From positions 81,932 through 126,811 of the forward strand of contig JAUJPD010000008.1 in assembly GCA_030447315.1 (NCBI GenBank): a stretch of DNA of 44,880 bases, in the 5' to 3' direction. The position numbers and the translations under genes were made by a program. Each line of letters starts with the position of its first letter. The first letter of the stretch is position 1. Below, one piece after another: positions 34,864 through 43,420 of the stretch. The DNA comes from Actinomycetota bacterium. Its GTDB lineage: Bacteria > Actinomycetota > CADDZG01 > WHSQ01. The notes under the pieces were generated by a model. That model saw nothing but the letters and a program-made list of their open reading frames with translations, was not told the DNA's origin and ran no database searches.

Positions 34864-36749
34864 CTATTCCAACGTGCACGAACACGAGTTCACCTCACGC
34901 ACGATGACACCGCGGGCCGGTGTCGAGGTGGGTCGTGCACGGCATGCAGGGGTCGAACGACCGATCGTCCTGAGAACGTCGATGCCCTTGAGCTCGTCGT
35001 CCTTCGTGGTCTCTAGAAGCGGCGTCCCGATGATCGCTTCCTCGTAGGCCCCGGGATTGCCGAACGGGTCACGAGGAGAAGCGTTCCAGGTCGACGGCGT
35101 GTTGATCTGGTAGTTCACGATCCGGCCCTTGTCCATCGTCATGTGATGGCTGAGGTAACCGCGGCCCGCCTCCGGTGAAGCCGCACGACGCGATCTCACC
35201 CTGGGGGATCGAGAACTTCGACCACGCCTTCGTCTCGCCCTTGCGCCACAGGTCGAACGCCTGGAGAAGCATGTTCATGGTGATCGCCGCGGTGAAGGCG
35301 ACGCCGTAGGCGCGGCCCCGGTTGCGCTCGAAGGCATTGACCTGTAGAACCTTCCACTCGAGCTCCATCTCGGGCAGCTCGAACTTGGGCATCAACATCT
35401 TGAGCCCGTCTCCGGTGGCCTGGATGAAATCGTTCTGCTGCATCTTCTGAGCCATCGCGGTGGTCCCATGCGCCCGTAGACGCCGGTCTCCATCGTCTCG
35501 CGGTCCCAGCGGGGGGCGCAGTCCCACGAGTACTTCTCTTTGAAGTTACGACCCTCGGGCCGGGGAATCGTGGACTTGTTCCATGCGTGGTACGGAGACA
35601 GCGGGTATCCGGCGGGGTCCGTCTTGAACTTCTGTCCGCTCTCTCCGTCGGTCCCTCCTCGTAGAACGAGTGGGAGACGAACTCCTCGATGCCGCAGTTG
35701 ATCTCGTGGAGGTTGGTCGTCACCAACTCGCCGTTGCGGATGACGCCGGGCATCGACCAGCGCTGGTCCCCCCACTCGGCCATGTTCTCGTACTTCGCGT
35801 CGAAGGACCAGGGATCGTCCCAGATGCCGGTCTGGATCAGGTTGTTGGGTCGAGCACCAACCAGCGCATAATCCGGGTTGTGCTCGAGGAAGAAGTCCAG
35901 CACGTCGTCCCACCACAGCGCGATGCGCTTGGAGTAGTCGAAGAACTTGATCAGGCGCGTGTAGTACTCGTTGAAGCTTGTCGTCGACAGCGTGGTCATC
36001 ACGCCACCCGGCACCAGCGTCGACGGGTGCGGGTACTTGCCGAACATGTAGTTGCACATCTCGCACGTCCGAGGCGGGTGAACTCGATCGCCTCGAGGTA
36101 GATGGCCCCGGTCAGGGGGTCCATCGCATCCATGATGTCTTTGATGGTCTTGTAGCCGTGTACGTGAGCATGAGGCGCAGAGGTGTTCTCGGCCTTGCGG
36201 ACGATCTCGGGGTTCGTGACCGAAACGAGCGCGGTCGAGTAGTCGGGTCCGGCCAACAGCCCGAGGTGGATCGGGTGGTCGTAGAGCATCTCGGCTCCTG
36301 CACCGAGGTTGCGAACGGTCACGCCCATCGGAGGCGTCTGCACCCCGAAGGCCATGTCCAGTGCCTGGGAGGAGACCGAGGAGTGAACACCGCCGCAGAC
36401 ACCGCAGGCCCGTGAGGAGATGTCGATCGCGTCTCTCGGGTCCCGACCCTGCAGGATGATCTCGTAACCCCGGAACAACATCGCCATCGAGTGAGCCTCG
36501 ACCGCCGCGGCGCTCGACGTCGAGCCCGATGTGAACGGCAAGAGCGCCCGCAACGCGCGTGATCGGGTCGATCATCCAGTCGCGCACCTTGCCCTCGGTG
36601 GCGATCGCTCCCCCGCCGATGGGACGCTGGATAGTCTTGGTGTAGGCCTTCGTGGCTGCGCCCGTCAGCGAGTACGGGTCCGCGATGCCCTCTCTGAGTC
36701 GCGCCTTCCCGTTCTCGTCGAACTCGAGCGGGAGGTTCTTAAAACACAT
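34864..36749 (-). CDS. [NiFe]-hydrogenase large subunit B (frameshifted)
   Basis: The ATG at 36749 gives MCFKNLPLEFDENGKARLRE, then DWMIDPITRVAG. Corrected frames add GYEIILQGRDPRDAIDISSR, the N-terminal nickel motif ACGVCGGVHSSVSSQALDMA, CNYMFGKYPHPSTLVPGGV, TTSFNEYYTRLIKFFDYSKR and VNYQINTPSTWNASPRDPFG, and near the end RSFDPCMPCTTHLDTG with the two last nickel Cys and His. After the His a tail VIVREVNSCSCTLE remains to be cleaved. Both nickel Cys pairs are TGC/TGT; there is no TGA here. Frame changes lie near 36530-36610, 36070, 35650, 35460, 35190 and two within 34915-34965. Confidence 0.83.
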
Positions 36750-36795
36750 CCGGGTTCACCTTTCCTCTTCTTTCATGCGACGGGTGAGCAGCTGC

Positions 36796-38028
36796 TCAGT
36801 GCCCGATCTTGGAGTGCTGGTAAGCGCGGTAGGCCTTGTGGAGGAGCTTCTGAGCACCCTTCGGCTGCGTGTTGTGCGCCCAACCCGATGGGGCCTCTTT
36901 GCCTTCCCAGCGGACGCTCCGGTTCTTGTCCGCCATTGTGGCGGTGCGCATCCTGCGGATGAACCCGCCCGTTACGCGACGTGTGTCGGGACGAGATGAA
37001 CGAACCGGGAGGCGCCGAATAGGCGAGAACTTGTCGGGGAAGCCCGGCATCGTGCACCCGATGCAGATGCCCCCCATCTGCATGCAGCCACCCGTCCCGT
37101 TGAGGATGCCTCGCTCGGCGATGTTGCACTGGACCACGGGCCCCCAGCAACCGAGCTCGACCAAGCACTCCTTGTCCCCGTAGGACTCGGCGAAGACGCC
37201 TTCTTCGTAATAACCGGCGCTTGGGACAGTGGCGATGGACGGTCTCGCCGAACAGCCACGCGGGGCGACCGAGCTCGTCGAATTCCGGAAGGGGCGCCAA
37301 GCCCTGCAGGAACAGCAATACGGCGGCCGCCGTCTCCATGTAGTTGTCACCGATAGGCGAGCACCCAGGGACGTTCACGACGGGGACACCGAAGGCCGAC
37401 CGATAGTCCTTGCCCAGGTAGTCCATGACCGCCATCGACCCGGTCGGGTTGCCCTCGGCGGCGGGGATGCCACCCCAGGTGGCACAGGTTCCGATGGCGA
37501 TGACGGCCGCGGCCTTGGGGGCCAGACGACGCATCCACTCGGCCGACGTGATGGTGCGCCCGGTCTCGGGATCCTCGCCGAGCCCCATGAAGTAACCGTC
37601 CCCGGAACGGGTCTCGTCGAACATCGAGCCCTCCCAGGTGACAACGAAGGGCGCGTCCAACTCGCCGCGTTCCGCCATGAAGAGGTTGTGCACCCACTCC
37701 GGACCGGACTCGACCGAGGTCACGGTGTGGATGAGCTCGAGCTTCGGAAGGCCCGGGACGATGCCTGCGAGCAGGTGCTCGACCCGCGGGTTGGTGGCGC
37801 CCGTGACTGCGATCGTGCAGCCGTCGCAGGACCCGCCGACCATCCAGATCAGGTAGATCTTCTCGAGGGGGCCGAGGCGCATCGCGTTGTTCGCCTGCGG
37901 GAGCTCGACGACCTTGCTGCGCATGCCGACGGCTGCGAAGGGATCTCTCCCGTCCATGTCCTCCGGCCGGTTGCCGTGAGAGGTGTGGGCTTCAGCGCCT
38001 GCGAGGTAGAGGTTTTAGCCTCGGCCAT
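36796..38028 (-). CDS. [NiFe]-hydrogenase small subunit B (frameshifted)
   Basis: The ATG at 38028 (site GGGAGGACGC) gives MAEAKTSTSQALKPTPLTAT, and a shift near 37965 leads to MDGRDPFAAVGMRSKVVELP. The cluster ligands follow: GGSCDGCTIAVTGATN, AIGTCATWGGIPAAEG, VVNVPGCSPIGDN, TVHRHCPSAGYYEEG, ELGCWGPVVQCNIAERG and GGCMQMGGICIGCTMPGFPD. It ends AYRAYQHSKIGH. Frame changes are near 37215 and 37010. It is about as similar to subunit A as close paralogues are, with the same lack of an obvious Tat signal. The large subunit starts 46 bases downstream. Confidence 0.85.
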
Positions 38029-38107
38029 GCGTCCTCCCTCGATCCTTGGGGATACGTGTCGCGCGGGGATGGAACAGGTGTCGAACCGGCCTCCTGTCGG
38101 CGGCCTT

Positions 38108-38249
38108 GCAGCTAGATGAATCTAACACTTACCGGGAAACAACAAACCCCTTTTCCTGGTCGGGAAACCGGTGACCAGGGCGCCTCCAGCGGCGAGATTG
38201 CGGTGCCGACGTGAGACGCGTACACTCTGTGCGCTGAACATCTAGCTGC
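38108..38249. promoter_or_regulatory. Divergent hydrogenase promoter region with mirrored leader motif
   Basis: GCAGCTAGATG (38108-38118) and CATCTAGCTGC (38239-38249) are an exact 11-base inverted repeat, 120 bases apart. Each copy stands in the 5' leader of one of the two divergent operons in the same sense orientation, right after a possible -10 box (TACACT at 38221-38226 for the plus strand). Between them lies a second dyad, CCTGGTC (38155-38161) with GACCAGG (38173-38179). CGGGAAAC also occurs twice as a direct repeat (38133-38140, 38161-38168). This suggests shared control of both operons. Confidence 0.5.
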
Positions 38250-38264
38250 GAGAGGAGCGGGACT

Positions 38265-38435
38265 TTGGGCGGTTGGTACGTGGGTCTCGCCATCGGCGCT
38301 CTCGTCGTCGTGATCGTGGTCGTCGCCGTCTCCGCCATCCTCGTCCTGACCGCCCGCATCGCGAAGCAGGCTGAGTTGGCCACTCAGGCGTTCGACGAGG
38401 CTCGGGTCAACACCCTCCCCTCTGGGACGTCATGA
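38265..38435 (+). CDS. Small single-span membrane protein (TTG start)
   Basis: 56 residues. A GAGAGGAG site lies ahead of the TTG at 38265, and the stop overlaps the next ATG (ATGA). The first 30 residues are a membrane helix (GLAIGALVVVIVVVAVSAIL) followed by TARIAKQAELATQAFDEARV. The family is not recognised. It is the first of a plus-strand series beside hydrogenase B that resembles the set at 15336-15846. Confidence 0.65.
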   Translation: MGGWYVGLAIGALVVVIVVVAVSAILVLTARIAKQAELATQAFDEARVNTLPSGTS

Positions 38436-38782
38436 AGATCAACGACTCGGGCAAGGCGATCGCTGCGCGCTACCCGGACGGCCCGCAACGTTGGGGGTTA
38501 GGGATGATCGAGCTCGCGATCACCGATTCGGAACGAACCCTGTGGGCGGTCACGCTCGATTTCCTCGGCGTAGTCGTGCTGATCGTGGTCGTCGTGCTGT
38601 TGACGATCCTTCACCGGCTCGTGCAGCGCGTCGACACGAACGTCGCAGCAACGTGGGAGATGGCTAAACGCGTTGCCTCGAATACCGCGACGACCTGGCA
38701 ACTGAACGGAACCGCTGCGGTGTTGAAGAGATCAAGAAGAGAGGCCCTGATCCACGACGACTTCTTGAGCAAGAAGCTATGA
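38432..38782 (+). CDS. Small single-span membrane protein with amphipathic tail
   Basis: 116 residues. There is a soluble head (IAARYPDGPQRWGLGMIELA), a membrane helix (FLGVVVLIVVVVLLTILHRL), and a helical tail (DTNVAATWEMAKRVASNTAT, then AAVLKRSRREALIHDDF). Both ends overlap their neighbours by ATGA, which is strong evidence for translation as a set. No family is recognised. Confidence 0.7.
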   Translation: MKINDSGKAIAARYPDGPQRWGLGMIELAITDSERTLWAVTLDFLGVVVLIVVVVLLTILHRLVQRVDTNVAATWEMAKRVASNTATTWQLNGTAAVLKRSRREALIHDDFLSKKL

Positions 38783-39070
38783 GCACCACTCTGCTCGTAA
38801 CACCGACGGTCATAGAGATCGTGGCGCTCGTCGCCGTCCTGGCGCTCTATCTGATCGCAGTAGCCCGTCATCTGCGATCGATCGCTGACACCCTCGCCAA
38901 GATCACCTTCGGCGTCCGCGCCGTGGAGCAACAGGTGGGCGTGGTCGGTCCGGGGTCACCAAAGTGAACCAAACGCTCGAGGAGATCGCGCGCTCTTCCG
39001 GGTATCGCGACCAAAGCCGAGACGGTCGCCAACCGCTCCCTAGGGGCCGGTCACGCACGAAGGCTCTGGG
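38779..39070 (+). CDS. Small single-span membrane protein (3' end frameshifted)
   Basis: It starts MSTTLLVTPTVIEIVA, with a membrane helix (EIVALVAVLALYLIAVARHL) followed by RSIADTLAKITFGVRAVEQQ. One frame stops at 38967. Correcting one base near 38955 continues TKVNQTLEEIA and, after another shift near 38993, LPGIATKAETVANRSLGAG. This amphipathic tail is similar in style to the 15593 protein (LRAIANQTEPLQPVIDEINA). The exact end is uncertain. Confidence 0.55.
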
Positions 39071-39569
39071 GACATACGTCCGCCTTATGGCGACCCCGCC
39101 GGCGCCTGCTCCTTCGAAGAAGTGGTCGAGACCTTCTTGTCCGGAGCGGGGGCCGGGTTCTACCCCCGAGCTCCACATCGAGGAGGGCTTCCTTTTCGTA
39201 GACCGGATGGTCCTGGTCGCGCATCCGGCTCGGGCCGGACGCAGTGCTGCTGAGGAAGGAAGACGAAACCGCTCCCACCCTCCCCACGGACGGATCGAGA
39301 AGGTGCTCCTCGCGCACGGGCTCTCGCTGATCGACACACAGACGGCGCTGGGAGACATCGCCGCGATCCAGACCGCCGGTATCCGAGGTGCGTGGTGGGA
39401 CCTGTGGGGCGCAGATCCCCCGAGGCCTTGGCCTGTATGCAGCGAGCGGTGCTGGGCGATGACGCAGAGCCGGCAGCCGCGGCGGGTCCGGTGAGCGATC
39501 TCGCCGCCGGCATGACCCTGGATCAGCTTCTGGACGACCCGCCGGACGGCTGCCGCTCGAACCCATAGA
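39071..39569 (+). CDS. Hypothetical protein before the CooC pair (frameshifted)
   Basis: Frames that read as protein: DIRPPYGDPAGACSFEEVVE and TFLSGAGAGFYPR, then LHIEEGFLFVDRMVLVAHPA, IEKVLLAHGLSLIDTQTALG, DIAAIQTAGIRGAWWDLWGA, and finally ALACMQRAVLGDDAEPAAAA with MTLDQLLDDPPDGCRSNP before the TAG at 39567. Frame changes lie near 39170, 39240-39290 and 39420. The start is not determined and it may be joined to the preceding gene. The family is not recognised; the position links it to the CooC pair. Confidence 0.4.
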
Positions 39570-39581
39570 TAAGGTCGGCCG

Positions 39582-40346
39582 ATGCGGATCGCGGTGGTGG
39601 GCAAGGGCGGCGCCGGCAAGTCGGTCGTCGCCGGCACCATGGCGCGCCTGTTGGCCCGCGGCGGTGACAAGGTCCTGGCCCTCGACTCGGACCCGATCCC
39701 CGGCCTGGCCATCAGCCTCGGGCTCGGCCCCCTCGACACTCCCATGCTGCTGGACGCGGTCGAGAAAGACGACAACGGACGGTGGCGTTTGAAGAAGGGC
39801 ATCGGGGCCGCTCGAGCGGTCCAGCGTTACTCGCTGGTGGGACCCGACGGCGTCCGGCTGCTTCAGTTCGGAAAGACCACCGCATCGGGGCTGAAGGACT
39901 TCATGGGCTCGGTGAACGGCTTCTACCAAGTGGTCCATCGGTTGGCGAGAGATGACTCCCTGTCGGGTTGGACGATCGTCGGAGACCTTCCCGCGGGCCC
40001 CCGTCAGACCGCCTTCGACTGGGTCCCCTACGCCGACAAGCTCGTACTGGTGGTGGAGCCAACGTGGCAGTCGATCCTCACCGCGCGCCGGATCGCTCGC
40101 ATCTCCCGACAACGCTCCGGGGTCGAAGTGGTCGCTTTCGGCAACAAGCTTCGCGAGGACGGAGACACCGATCTCATCGAAGAGCGGCTGGGCGAGCGTC
40201 TTGGAGGTTCCCTGCCCTTCGACCCGCTGGTGGCCGAGGCAGATGCCCACGGGAAGGCGCTCATCGATCACGCGCCCGATTCCCCGGCGGTGCATGCGAT
40301 CGAGCATCTCATCGACGCAATCTCCCGGCGTAAGGTGAGCGCATGA
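39582..40346 (+). CDS. CooC-type ATPase C, lacking the CxC motif
   Basis: 254 residues, intact. The deviant Walker A is VVGKGGAGKSVVAGTMARLL, and LALDSDPIPGLAISLGLGPL follows. The central region reads DFMGSVNGFYQVVHRLARDD where relatives have the metal motif; no CxC or TGA is present. Later features are ADKLVLVVEPTWQSILTARR and GNKLREDGDTDLIEERLGER, and it ends RRKVSA. It is coupled (ATGA) to CooC D, and the two may form a heterodimer in which only D carries the metal ligands. That is inference. Confidence 0.85.
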   Translation: MRIAVVGKGGAGKSVVAGTMARLLARGGDKVLALDSDPIPGLAISLGLGPLDTPMLLDAVEKDDNGRWRLKKGIGAARAVQRYSLVGPDGVRLLQFGKTTASGLKDFMGSVNGFYQVVHRLARDDSLSGWTIVGDLPAGPRQTAFDWVPYADKLVLVVEPTWQSILTARRIARISRQRSGVEVVAFGNKLREDGDTDLIEERLGERLGGSLPFDPLVAEADAHGKALIDHAPDSPAVHAIEHLIDAISRRKVSA

Positions 40347-41086
40347 AGATCGCGGTTGCGGGCAAGGGCGGTGTCGGCAAGACCACCATCTCGGGCACCC
40401 TGGCTCGCCATCTTGCCCGCACGGGCATGCCCGTGATCGCTCTGGACTGCGACACGAACCCGATGCTCGGGGTCTCGCTGGGGGTCGGGCCGGAGGAAAC
40501 CGATCGTCTCGGAACCGTCCGCCAAGGTCTAGACACCGGCGAGGTAGAGCACCAACCAACCACTCAAGGCATCGTGGAGACGTTCGGAACCGATGCTCCC
40601 GACGGCGTGCGCCTGGTGGTGGTGTCGCGCATTGACAACATCGACCCCGGCTGACCCTGATGTGGGGTTTCGCCCGAGCAGTTGCTCGGTGAGCTAGAGC
40701 AAGAAGGGGCAGCGGTCATCTGCGACCTGGAGGCCGGGGTGGGATCGCTGTTGCGCATGAGCGACGGGCACGTCGACGTCACGCTGGCGATCGTCGAGCC
40801 GACGGTGAAGTCGATCGAAGCCGCTACTCGCGCCGCGGCCATCGCCTCGGGACACGGAAAGGTGATCGTCGTCGCGAACCGGGTCAGAGACGACTCCGAC
40901 ACCGAGTTGATCCGTTCGGCCTTCCCCGACCACGACATGCACGTGATCCCCTATGACGCCGCGATCAGGCGGGCCGACCGGGAGGGAACCGCTCCGATCG
41001 ACTTCGGCGACAGCAGCGCCGGTCTGGCCGCGATCGCACAGCTCGCCCACAGGATCTCTCGATCGGACCCGGTGGAGGCTGCCTAG
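40343..41086 (+). CDS. CooC-type ATPase D with two in-frame TGA codons (predicted U-P-U-C)
   Basis: 248 codons in one uninterrupted frame apart from TGA at codons 104 (40652-40654) and 106 (40658-40660). The N-terminus is MKIAVAGKGGVGKTTISGTL, with LALDCDTNPMLGVSLGVGPE-type sequence (here IALDCDTNPM). The critical region is NIDPG-TGA-P-TGA-CGVSPEQLLGEL, where cysteine homologues would be expected to read CPCC. ICDLEAGVGSLLRMSDG, VIVVANRVRDDSDTELI and IPYDAAIRRADREGTAPIDF follow. No base needs to be inserted or deleted. A perfect hairpin follows at 40674-40689. It ends overlapping the HypF stop by 4 bases. Confidence 0.82.
40674..40689 (+). promoter_or_regulatory. Putative bacterial SECIS hairpin for CooC D
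   Basis: CCGAGCAGTTGCTCGG forms a perfect 6-base-pair stem with an AGTT loop (or 7 pairs with a GT loop). It begins 14 nt after the second TGA, and the loop G is 21 nt away, essentially the same distance as in CooC A. The encoded residues here (PEQLLG) differ from those under the other two hairpins, so the structure is not explained by protein similarity. Confidence 0.65.
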
Positions 41087-43371
41087 ATCAGCTTCGCGCT
41101 CGCCACGACGGCTTGTCCGAGACTGACCCCGCCGTCGTTGCACGGGACCTGGCGGTGGAGCAACACCTCGAAGCCGCGGTCGCGCAATGCGCTGCGGACG
41201 CGTTCCAGGAGGAAGACGTTCTGCCAGGTCCCCCCCGACAGCGCCACGACCTCGATACCCGTAGCAGCCCGCGCGCCGAGGGCTGTTTCCACCAGGCCCG
41301 CCGCGAGGCCGTTGTGGAACCCCGCGGCCGCCTCGGGGACCGAACGGCCGGCGGCGACATCCTCGGCCAGAGCTCTTATCAAAGAGACCCCATCGAGACG
41401 GCCGTCGGAGAACGGGAACGGATACACGAGGCCGCTCGAGGGATCGGCAACGTTCTCTAACTCGGCGGCGGCCTGTCCCTCGTAACTGGAGCGGGTCCGG
41501 AGTCCACACACCGCGGCCGCGGCGTCGAAGAGCCGCCCCGCGCTGGTTGCCTCGGGTGAGTTCAACCCCCGGCGAGCCATCTTCAGGATGGGCGCCCACT
41601 TGCTCCCTGTTTCTCTCACGACCTCTAGCGCCAGCTGGTACGCGCCGTCGCCGAAGCCGGCCTCCAGATAGACCGCCGCCATGCGCCACGGCTCTTTGAT
41701 TGCGGCCTCGCCGCCCGGCAGCGACACGGGGGCCAGATGTGCAAAGCGTTCGTAGCCGGTCAGGTCGGCAACGAGGATCTCGCACCCCCACAGGGTTCCG
41801 TCGTCTCCCATGCCCGTCCCATCGAGGGCGAGGCCGATGACGCGATCGGACCGGTTGTTGTCCGCGAGGCAGGAGGCTATGTGCGCATGGTGGTGTTGAA
41901 CCCCGATCTTGGTCGGAGCCTCAGACGACAGCGCCCATCTCGTGGCGAGATAGCCGGGATGCAGGTCGTACGCGACCACATCGACCTCGTCGATGTCGAA
42001 GAGGCGCTTCAGGTGAGCGACGCCGTCGGTGAACGCCGCCATAGCTGCGTAGTTCTGCAGATCGCCGATGTGGTGGGAAACGACGGCCAGGTCTTCGACC
42101 CCCAAACAGAACGTGTGCTTCAGCTCGGGTCCTGTCGCGAGAACCGGACGAGAGAAAGTCGTCGGAACGCTGATCGGTTGGGGCACGTAGCCACGCGAGC
42201 GGCGGATCAGATACTCCTGCGAGCCCACCGCTCTGACCACCGAGTCATCACAGCGGGTCCGGATCGGGCGGTCGTGGATCAAGAACGCATCCGCCACCTG
42301 TTGCAACCGCTCGTAGGCGTCGTCGTCCTGGAACGCCACCGGCTCATCCACAAGGTTGCCCGAGGTCATGACCAGCGGACGCCGCACCGCGGCCAGCAGC
42401 AAGTGATGCAGAGGCGTGTACGGCAGCATCAATCCCAGGTATGGGTTGCCCGGCGCTACCTCTTCGGCCACCGCGGTTGAAGGCCGTCGGCGCGACAGCA
42501 CGATGGGGGCGCGTGGAGACGAAAGCAGCGCCTCCTCCTGGCTGGTGATCACGGCCAGCTCGCGTGCTGCCGCCAGGTCGGCGACCATCAGGGCCAGCGG
42601 CTTCGCCTCCCGGTGCTTGCGCGCCCGCAGACGTTTCACCGCGTTGGCGTTCGTGGCGTCGCAGGCCAGGTGGAAGCCTCCCAACCCTTTGATGGCGACG
42701 ATCGCACCTTGGATCAAGAGCTCGGCCGCTCCTTCGAGGGCCTCGGTCGCGACGGCCTCTTCTTCGATGGCGCCGCCCTCGGCAGTCAGCAGCCGCAACC
42801 TCGGCCCGCACTCGGGACACGCGATCGGCTGCGCATGGAAGCGCCTGCTCCCTTGGTCCGAGTATTCAGCCGCGCAGGCGCGACACATCTCGAACGATGC
42901 CATCGTCGTGTTGACACGGTCGTAGGGCGAAGCGGCAACGATCGTGAAACGAGGTCCGCAGTCGGTGCAGTTCGTAAAGGCATAGCGATGTCGTCTGTCA
43001 CGTACGTCTTCGACCTCGGCGGCACACGCCCGGCAAGTGGCCAGATCCGGCGGTATCGAAACCCGAACCCGTCCTTCGCTTCGGCTCGAACGGATCTCGA
43101 ACGTCGTCGCGTCGGCGATGTCTATGTCTTCCGTCTGAAAACTGGTGATCGACGCCAGGGGCGGAGGGTCTGCGCGCAGCGCAGCCTCGAAACGAGCGAC
43201 CGCGGCTTCATCACCCTCGGCCTCGATCGCCACGCCTCGAGGGTCGTTGACGACGTAGCCGGTCACGCCCATCTCGATCGCGCGCCCGTAGACGAAGGGA
43301 CGGAACCCGACACCTTGCACCACACCTTGGATATGGAAGCGCCTGCGGATGCGTCGATGCATGACAGTCAT
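41083..43371 (-). CDS. hypF: HypF carbamoyltransferase
   Basis: 762 residues, intact. Domains in order: acylphosphatase (IQGVVQGVGFRPFVYGRA, residues about 10-95); two zinc fingers (CRACAAEVEDV to NCTDCG, and CRACAAEYSDQ to ACPECG); a YrdC-like domain (RLRARKHREAKPLALMVADL, APIVLSRR); and the Kae1-like carbamoyl transfer domain (QHHHAHIASCLADN, GLALDGTGMGDDGTLWGCE, VVALSGGTWQNVFLLERV, NDGGVSLGQA). It makes the carbamoyl group for HypE from carbamoyl phosphate and ATP. The usual WGGE motif is WGCE here. It is convergent with CooC D and the stops overlap. Confidence 0.97.
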   Translation of the reverse strand: MTVMHRRIRRRFHIQGVVQGVGFRPFVYGRAIEMGVTGYVVNDPRGVAIEAEGDEAAVARFEAALRADPPPLASITSFQTEDIDIADATTFEIRSSRSEGRVRVSIPPDLATCRACAAEVEDVRDRRHRYAFTNCTDCGPRFTIVAASPYDRVNTTMASFEMCRACAAEYSDQGSRRFHAQPIACPECGPRLRLLTAEGGAIEEEAVATEALEGAAELLIQGAIVAIKGLGGFHLACDATNANAVKRLRARKHREAKPLALMVADLAAARELAVITSQEEALLSSPRAPIVLSRRRPSTAVAEEVAPGNPYLGLMLPYTPLHHLLLAAVRRPLVMTSGNLVDEPVAFQDDDAYERLQQVADAFLIHDRPIRTRCDDSVVRAVGSQEYLIRRSRGYVPQPISVPTTFSRPVLATGPELKHTFCLGVEDLAVVSHHIGDLQNYAAMAAFTDGVAHLKRLFDIDEVDVVAYDLHPGYLATRWALSSEAPTKIGVQHHHAHIASCLADNNRSDRVIGLALDGTGMGDDGTLWGCEILVADLTGYERFAHLAPVSLPGGEAAIKEPWRMAAVYLEAGFGDGAYQLALEVVRETGSKWAPILKMARRGLNSPEATSAGRLFDAAAAVCGLRTRSSYEGQAAAELENVADPSSGLVYPFPFSDGRLDGVSLIRALAEDVAAGRSVPEAAAGFHNGLAAGLVETALGARAATGIEVVALSGGTWQNVFLLERVRSALRDRGFEVLLHRQVPCNDGGVSLGQAVVASAKLI

Positions 43372-43420
43372 AGTGGCACCCGAGCCACGTCGCCGAGGCC
43401 CTGCCCGCTACCATCGAGGC

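Noticed and set aside
34900-34970. Selenocysteine in the hydrogenase B large subunit ([NiFeSe] type)
   Set aside because: The DPCMPC cysteines are TGC codons; the irregular frame there comes from two nearby indels.
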